Of a stretch of DNA of 64,000 nt, positions 58,479 through 64,000 are shown piece by piece. This DNA comes from Trichormus_B sp936914905. GTDB taxonomy: Bacteria; Cyanobacteriota; Cyanobacteriia; Cyanobacteriales; Nostocaceae. A program made the translations under genes and the position numbers. The notes beneath the pieces were generated by a model, which did no database searches, had not been told where the DNA came from, and saw only the letters and a list, made by a program, of their open reading frames with translations. The stretch lies in NCBI RefSeq assembly GCF_039871975.1, contig NZ_JBDPLL010000001.1; one strand, given 5' to 3'. Each line of letters starts with the position of its first letter. Within the stretch, counting starts at the first letter, position 1.

Positions 58479-58658
58479 ATGAAAACAGTAATTTGCATCG
58501 CTGATCCTATGTTTGAGGCTGGCGAACAATTTGCAAAACATAAATATTTATCCCGTAGTCAGCTTTATGTTGTGGCACTTCGAGAATACTTGGGATCACA
58601 TAAACCGGATCAAATCACTCAACTGTTTTCAAAAAATCTCAGGAGTCCCAAGATTTAA
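58479..58658 (+). pseudogene. ChpI/MazE-like antitoxin, truncated, without toxin
   Basis: The 59-residue frame MKTVICIADPMFEAGEQFAK, then YLSRSQLYVVALREYLGSHK, matches the ribbon-helix-helix antitoxins paired with MazF-type toxins. The frame stops early (PKI), then some 3' codons may continue. No toxin gene follows, so this is an orphan, and probably inactive, remnant. Confidence 0.6.
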
Positions 58659-58800
58659 AAAGAAAGGGTTATACCTGACCTTAATAAGGTACAACCATAC
58701 CACGCTAAAGTTGGAATTTAACAATTAGAAGTGAGAAAATCTTCAACACCGTGATGACCAAGTTAGCAAAACGTATACAGTTTGAGAGAATCGGCAAGTA

Positions 58801-59436
58801 TCAGCTATTTAACGTCCCCATAAGATTTTTAGCTTGGAGTGCGATCGCACTCCAATTTTCCTCTAATACCCATTTTTTAGGGAATAATTTCCCACTTAAG
58901 CCGACAGCTACAGCCCCAACTTGTAAAAAATCTTGAGCATTTTCTAAGGTTACACCCCCCGTAGGAATTAAGGGAATATGACCTAGAGGAGCTTGTAAAC
59001 TTCGAATATAATTACTTCCTCCTACTGCTTGGACAGGGAATACCTTGACACAACTTGCACCCTGAGTCCAAGCGGTAGCAATTTCTGTCGGTGTGAGTGC
59101 GCCAGGAATAATTGGCACATCTTGAGAGACTGCGACTTTAATCATTTCTCGGTCAGTGTGGGGAGTGAAGAGAAATTGAGCCCCAGCGGTGATCGCATCT
59201 TGTAATTGTTGGACATTAAACAGCGTTCCTGTACCAATCAGACAATGGGGTAAGTTTGTACGGAGTTGAGAAATTAGATCAGCTGCCCGATCACTATTCC
59301 AGGTAATTTCTATCAGATGCATACCTCCATCAGCCACAGCTACAGCCATTTTTTCACCCCATACCATTTTGGGAGCACGAATAACTGCGATGGCTCGATT
59401 TTGCTGTAACTGTGATAACCAAACTTGATTGGACAT
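58801..59436 (-). CDS. eda: KDPG/KHG aldolase
   Basis: 211-aa class I aldolase splitting 2-keto-3-deoxy-6-phosphogluconate into pyruvate and glyceraldehyde 3-phosphate (Entner-Doudoroff), or 4-hydroxy-2-oxoglutarate. The Schiff-base lysine is K131 in SCVKVFPVQAVGG. E43 is in LIEITWNSD. Phosphate and active-site segments are CLIGTGTLF, IIPGALTPTEIAT and PLIPTGGVTLENA. Length is normal. No edd gene is adjacent, so the cellular pathway is uncertain. Confidence 0.92.
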   Translation of the reverse strand: MSNQVWLSQLQQNRAIAVIRAPKMVWGEKMAVAVADGGMHLIEITWNSDRAADLISQLRTNLPHCLIGTGTLFNVQQLQDAITAGAQFLFTPHTDREMIKVAVSQDVPIIPGALTPTEIATAWTQGASCVKVFPVQAVGGSNYIRSLQAPLGHIPLIPTGGVTLENAQDFLQVGAVAVGLSGKLFPKKWVLEENWSAIALQAKNLMGTLNS

Positions 59437-59949
59437 TTTGACGGTGACTTGTAATTGCTGGAATTTAGCTTAGTGGTGCAGACAACTTTAATAGGGGGTT
59501 GTCTTTGTTTTAGCTAAAAGTTGGAGTTACACGGTTATGTTTGAATTAGCGAGCCCAAAGAACACCAAAAATACATAAGATCTAAAACTGTTGATTATAC
59601 CACAGAAACAACTTTGCAAGAGGTCTAATATCTCAGTAGGTTGGATTGACTGAAGAAAACCCAAGATCTGCTGGACTTTATTGGGTTGACCTCTGGCTTA
59701 AACTAAACTCGTATCTGAGAAAAAGCTAAGATTCACTTTCCGGTATATATATACCAAGGTTACAGCGAATTCTTTTGACTCTCTCTATATTTATCCCTGT
59801 TACATCCATTGCTAATTTGAAAACACCATTGGAAAGACCAATTAGATCCTCTGCTGCACTTAATGATTTACTTTGTACGGGTGATTAAATATACCATAGT
59901 TCAGGCATTGACAAGTAGCAAAACAGTGTAGTGATAAAAATGTTATCTA
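59437..59949. other. intergenic region upstream of the transposase relic
   Basis: About 500 bp, AT-rich, no recognisable gene. The eda promoter should lie near 59440-59500. Confidence 0.5.
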
Positions 59950-60991
59950 CTTAGCAGGTATCGGAGAATTAGAGAAATAACCAAACCTTCTACAGCAGAA
60001 TCCAATCTGGAACATTAAATTCTGTTGTTGCTATCATAACCAAAGCATGGGAGATGTTGTAGATTGGCAGAAATATCGGAAAACGTTTCAGATGACAGTG
60101 TGAATAGATTATTGCTCAGAGAGAGATACTGACCAAAATGTTTATTCGATACAGTAGGAAAAATTATAAATATAGTAGGAGCGATTTCAAGTGTAGATGA
60201 CACAGTAGTAGGAAAATTGTATAGTGACCAAAAAATGTAGAATTAATCAGTTATTTTTGGTCTGGGAAATATCATAAGAGCATCGAAGGAATAAATTTAA
60301 TCACACTGTACTACAGTGATGTGTATAGAAATTCAGTACCGATAAATTATAGAATATACGAGAAAAGGAGGGAAAGACTAAGAAAGATTATTTTCAGGAA
60401 ATGGTCAAGAGAGTGATTGATTGGAGTGTGAAATCAAGAATAGTTACAGGAGACAGTTGGTACTCAGGGGTAGAAAGCTTCAAATCTTTAAAGAACCAGA
60501 AATTGAGTTTTATATTTGGGATTGAGAAAAATAGAAGCGTATCAAATAAACTGGAAAAGTATTGTCTCTTAAGGAGTTTGGAAATTCTCGATAAAGGTTT
60601 AATAACTCATTTGAGAGCATTTAGATTGATAAAATTGTTTAGGCAAGACTTCAAAAAAGAAGACTCTAGAGACTATATAGTGTATCTACCAGATGAAGAA
60701 GCTCTCAATCAAATCACCAAAAGTGAATTTGTGACAATTCATGATACTCATTGGGGGGTTGGAACTTTTTATAGAGCCATCAAACAAGTATGTGGAATTT
60801 GTGGATTGATGATTATAGATAGCCAAGCAACTAAAATACAGATATTTTGTTAACTTCAAGCATTTGTTTCTTTAGAAAAAATGCGTTCTGAACACATAAT
60901 TTCTCATTGGTATGAATTGCAAAGGAACTTATTCACTTTAGTTCTGCTCGACTACATTGTGGACAATCTTAGCAATGGTGGTACTGCTTAA
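59950..60991 (+). pseudogene. IS4/IS701-like transposase, pseudogene
   Basis: The main open stretch 60401-60853 reads KSRIVTGDSWYSGVESFKSL (first DDE aspartate region, TGDSWYSG) and later VTIHDTHWGVGTFYRAIKQV, with the catalytic-site glutamate region not clear. Upstream pieces in other frames read CLFDTVGKIINIVGAISSVD and a VVGKLYSDQK block. After a stop at 60851 the same frame continues LQAFVSLEKMRSEHIISHWY to a normal end at 60991. No clear terminal repeats were found. Confidence 0.65.
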
Positions 60992-61027
60992 TAGCCATGG
61001 ATGAGTTTTTTATCAATGCGTAACTCC

Positions 61028-61438
61028 TATATATTTGAGGTACAGTCATACCACAGGATTAAATATATTTGTGCATTAAGACACGATGGAAGTTTTCTGA
61101 AATCTTCTAATGCTTTATGTTCAAATTCATGACCAGATGCTCCAGGATTTGCATAAATATTTGCATATTCAATTAGAGGATGAGCAACATCAGCAATAGT
61201 TTTTCTAAGCTCATGAATCGGTTCTATCAGGGGGTAAGTGTCTATTATGAAATTACTGATCCGTTAATTTCTGAGATATGTGAGTTGGTGTGGGATCACC
61301 TCTCCATTCACTTCGAAGAACAGTCACAGCAGTTAACATAACTGGAAGTATTGAGCGATCGCTAGAAAGCAACAATACATGAAACTCAACACCAAAAAGC
61401 AAAATTTCCGTTTTTACTATTTGGCAGTCATATAACAA
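61028..61438 (-). pseudogene. unrecognised protein relic
   Basis: Minus-strand pieces MLTAVTVLRSEWRGDPTPTH, then (frameshift) IEPIHELRKTIADVAHPLIE and GASGHEFEHKALEDFRKLPS, ending before IYLILWYDCTS. This pattern looks like one soluble protein broken by a frameshift near 61240. I do not recognise its family. Confidence 0.4.
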
Positions 61439-61439
61439 T

Positions 61440-62030
61440 TAACCTATCAAACAATTACTAAGACAAGATATACTTGTCGATTCCTCAATTCGCACTAATC
61501 AGAAATATAAAGTTGTATAAAATTACATATTTAGGTCAATTTCCAATATTTGTAGGTTAAGGAGGAAAGGGTAAGAAATCTTGATTTTTCTTCCCCTTTA
61601 ACTTTTTTCCAACCCAACTGACAATTTTGATATTTTTAACCGAGTCATATTGGGACGGTTTAGTACTCAACTTGTTCAATAATCAAAGGCTTGGGAATAA
61701 TGTTTACTTAAATCTTGTCTACGCTGTTTAATTTCCATCAAAATGCCGTGTTTCCCCAGTAAATTAGCAAATGCTTTTTCCCTTTTTCACTATACTTTAT
61801 TAATTTCTGCTTGCTAATTGCTATGAGCTTCTCATGTACCTTAGATGACCAAAAGTTCTAAGAAAATTGTCTAGATTTGCACTTCTTCTTTTCCTATTTT
61901 GTGATGTGTTATTTAGCAAAGATGATACGCTTATATGAAATTGATGGGGTGGATGAAGTCATTTTTTTATTTCGCGTAAAGTCGCAAGGTTAAGAATAAC
62001 CCTACTTTATTCATACATAGTTAGTAATAT
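61440..62030. other. intergenic region before gyrA, mostly empty
   Basis: AT-rich. Apart from the methylase-like relic at about 61670-61790 it has no gene. Confidence 0.4.
61660..61790 (-). pseudogene. DNA methylase / type I-II restriction relic
   Basis: EKAFANLLGKHGILMEIKQR and RRQDLSKHYSQAFDY read in one minus-strand frame, similar to the middle of large class-I restriction-modification methylases of cyanobacteria. Followed by stops. Only ~40 codons remain, so the call is weak. Confidence 0.35.
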
Positions 62031-62120
62031 AGCAGATTCCAGATCAATAAGGTACTGAATCTAAATTGAAACATAGACAACAAAAGAGTTTTACTCCTCA
62101 CTCCTGACTCCTGCTGTATA
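62031..62120 (-). repeat. 88-bp dispersed repeat, copy 4 (inverse)
   Basis: agcagattccagatcaataa through ttgaaacatagacaac to ctcctgctgta, the inverse of copies 1 and 2. It lies 265 bp upstream of gyrA. Confidence 0.85.
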
Positions 62121-62384
62121 TAAATTAGCTATAAATTGAATTATAGCTTTTAATATGACAGAAACAATATGTCAAAAATCATGCTGATCTTCTTGGTGAA
62201 GATAAGATTTCAATTTTAAACTTTTTATGTTCTCTTCCTTTGTGAGTGACTATTTCCACAAAGATTACTAATTTATGTTAAAATCATAGCAAGATATGAC
62301 AATTATTCAAGACTCATTTGACATAATTTTATATTTTGTCAACTTGAAAGGCTAAAATCTACGATTTTTGGAGTTTTGTTGTTT

Positions 62385-64000
62385 ATGACAACCTCACAGG
62401 AGAGGATTATCCCGACAGATTTACGACAAGAAATGTCGCAATCTTATCTGGAATACGCCATGAGCGTAATTGTAGGTCGGGCGCTGCCAGATGCCAGGGA
62501 TGGTCTAAAACCTGTGCATCGTCGCATCCTCTATGCCATGCACGAGTTGGGTTTGCTGCCGGATCGACCTTTTAGAAAATCCGCCCGTGTGGTGGGGGAA
62601 GTGTTGGGTAAATATCACCCCCACGGTGACACGGCGGTATATGATGCTTTGGTACGGATGGCGCAGGATTTTTCCATGAGATCTCCCTTAATTAACGGTC
62701 ATGGTAACTTCGGTTCTGTGGACAACGATCCCCCAGCGGCGATGCGTTACACAGAATGTCGTTTACAAGCTTTAACCAGCGCGTCCCTACTGCAAGACAT
62801 CGAATCAGAAACCGTAAACTTTGCTGATAACTTTGACGGTTCCCAACAAGAACCAACGGTTTTACCATCACGCATCCCCCAATTATTACTCAATGGTTCT
62901 TCTGGAATTGCAGTCGGGATGGCTACCAACATTCCTCCGCATAATTTGGGAGAATTGATTGATGGGTTAGTGGCATTGATTCACAACCCAGAAATAACTA
63001 ATATGCAATTAATGCAGTATATTCATGGTCCAGACTTCCCCACTGGGGCGCAAATTCTGGGAACATCGGCAATTAAAGAAGCATACACCACTGGGCGCGG
63101 TTCTGTTACCATGAGGGGTGTGGCTACCATTGAAACTATAGAACAAAGGAATAGACCGGAACGGGAAGCAATTATTATTACAGAATTGCCTTACCAAATC
63201 AACAAAGCAGCATTAATTGAAAAAATTGCCGAGTTGGTGAATGATAAAAGAATTGAGGGCATAGCAGATATTCGGGATGAAAGTGATCGCAACGGAATGC
63301 GAATCGTCATAGAATTAAAACGGGATGCCTATCCGCGCGTGGTTTTAAATAACCTTTATAAACAAACCCCACTCCAGTCTAACTTTGGCGCGAATATGTT
63401 GGCCTTGGTCAACGGGGAACCCCAATTACTCACTCTCAAAAACTTCCTCAGCGTCTTCCTGGATTTCCGCATTGAAACCATTAACAGACGTACCCGTTAC
63501 CAACTCAGAAAAGCAGATGAAAGAGATCATCTACTGCAAGGTTTATTAATTGCGCTATCACATTTAGATGTAATTATTAACCTCATTCGTAGCGCCTCAG
63601 ATGCACCCTCGGCCAAAGGTGAATTAATCACTAATTATGGACTTTCCGAAGTCCAAGCCGATGCCATTTTGCAAATGCAACTGCGACGGTTAACAGCTCT
63701 AGAAGCAGATAAAATCAGCCTGGAACACGAAGAATTACAGGTGCAAATTGCCGACTTGCAGGATATTTTGGACAGACGGGAAAGGGTCCTGGAAATTATT
63801 GAAACCGAAGTTACCCAAATCAAAACCCAATTTGCTACCCCCCGACGGACAATTATTACCCACGCAGAAGGGGATATAGATGATATTGACTTAATAGCCA
63901 ATGAAAAAGTCCTGATTCTGCTGACAAAACAAGGTTACATTAAGCGGATGCCCGTCAACACCTTTGAAGCCCAAAGCCGCGCTACCAGAGGTAAAGCCGG
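62385..64000 (+). CDS. gyrA: DNA gyrase subunit A, 5' part (runs off window)
   Basis: Open from ATG 62385 to the window end (538 codons, no stop). GyrA cuts and rejoins DNA to introduce negative supercoils with GyrB. The catalytic tyrosine is Tyr122 in AAMRYTECRL, the same position as in E. coli. The quinolone-region residues are GKYHPHGDTAVYDALVRMAQ. The N-terminal blocks RQEMSQSYLEYAMSVIVGRA and GLKPVHRRILYAMHEL are canonical. GC content and codon use are richer than the surrounding decayed DNA, as expected for a conserved gene. It is preceded by ~390 bp with a dispersed repeat. Confidence 0.97.
   Translation, partial: MTTSQERIIPTDLRQEMSQSYLEYAMSVIVGRALPDARDGLKPVHRRILYAMHELGLLPDRPFRKSARVVGEVLGKYHPHGDTAVYDALVRMAQDFSMRSPLINGHGNFGSVDNDPPAAMRYTECRLQALTSASLLQDIESETVNFADNFDGSQQEPTVLPSRIPQLLLNGSSGIAVGMATNIPPHNLGELIDGLVALIHNPEITNMQLMQYIHGPDFPTGAQILGTSAIKEAYTTGRGSVTMRGVATIETIEQRNRPEREAIIITELPYQINKAALIEKIAELVNDKRIEGIADIRDESDRNGMRIVIELKRDAYPRVVLNNLYKQTPLQSNFGANMLALVNGEPQLLTLKNFLSVFLDFRIETINRRTRYQLRKADERDHLLQGLLIALSHLDVIINLIRSASDAPSAKGELITNYGLSEVQADAILQMQLRRLTALEADKISLEHEELQVQIADLQDILDRRERVLEIIETEVTQIKTQFATPRRTIITHAEGDIDDIDLIANEKVLILLTKQGYIKRMPVNTFEAQSRATRGKA

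Noticed and set aside
61253..61438. 61-codon frame as an intact small gene
   Set aside because: The frame continues in another register downstream with similar composition, indicating a frameshifted larger gene. No ribosome site.

Overview
The window is cyanobacterial. It carries intact psbM and psbK, tgt immediately upstream of psbK, a DUF1995/LPA3-type gene, a probable thylakoid PSI-accumulation factor, cobS and cobL, frequent HIP1-type GCGATCGC octamers and low GC. The number of broken genes and insertion sequences is very high. Many genes are colinear with their families except for single stop codons or small indels. That pattern resembles a reductively evolving filamentous cyanobacterium, such as the Azolla cyanobiont lineage (Nostoc/Trichormus azollae). 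The lineage is an inference that I cannot verify. Two runs of 100 N (13004-13103 and 49903-50002) are assembly gaps, each next to a multicopy or insertion-type element.

Layout. 1-5.9 kb is a wrecked DNA phosphorothioation island: dndD, dndC, dndB and a helicase-type restriction gene, all pseudogenes, plus an Uma2 relic and a 37-bp inverted repeat. 6.0-11.2 kb is mostly intact: lexA, argF, tRNA-Thr(UGU), a Rieske oxygenase, a DUF1995 gene and a 41-codon small gene, with an SLH-protein relic between them. 11.3-15.7 kb is a decayed TonB/ExbB/ExbD/FecCD iron-siderophore uptake locus interrupted by a GC-rich insertion, possibly a group II intron. 16-17.9 kb holds an intact DAHP synthase and a DUF1823 pseudogene. 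18.1-22.7 kb is one 5-oxoprolinase/hydantoinase pseudogene split by an Uma2 gene. 22.7-32.2 kb is conserved core: M3 peptidase, universal stress protein, psbM, ferredoxin, psbK, tgt and cobS. 32.5-40.5 kb mixes an IS66 remnant, DUF4332 and DsbA pseudogenes with intact phzF, cobL, thylakoid factor and murT.

40.7-46.2 kb is an intact three-gene cluster predicted to make a galactofuranose-containing surface glycan: UDP-galactopyranose mutase, a GlfT2-like galactofuranosyltransferase and a double GT2 glycosyltransferase. It is the most distinctive functional locus here. 46.3-53.6 kb is an insertion-sequence island with two IS66 and two ISAs1 copies around an ssb fragment. 53.6-64 kb holds a truncated membrane gene, an Hsp70-family gene, an active/inactive L,D-transpeptidase pair, an orphan antitoxin fragment, KDPG aldolase, a decayed transposase and the 5' part of gyrA, which runs off the end.

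Taken together, photosynthesis, cobalamin, arginine, aromatic amino acid, cell-wall and replication genes remain intact. Defence (Dnd), TonB-dependent iron uptake, peptide/oxoproline salvage and redox accessory genes are broken. Decay appears to have spared core functions and removed those for environmental interaction.
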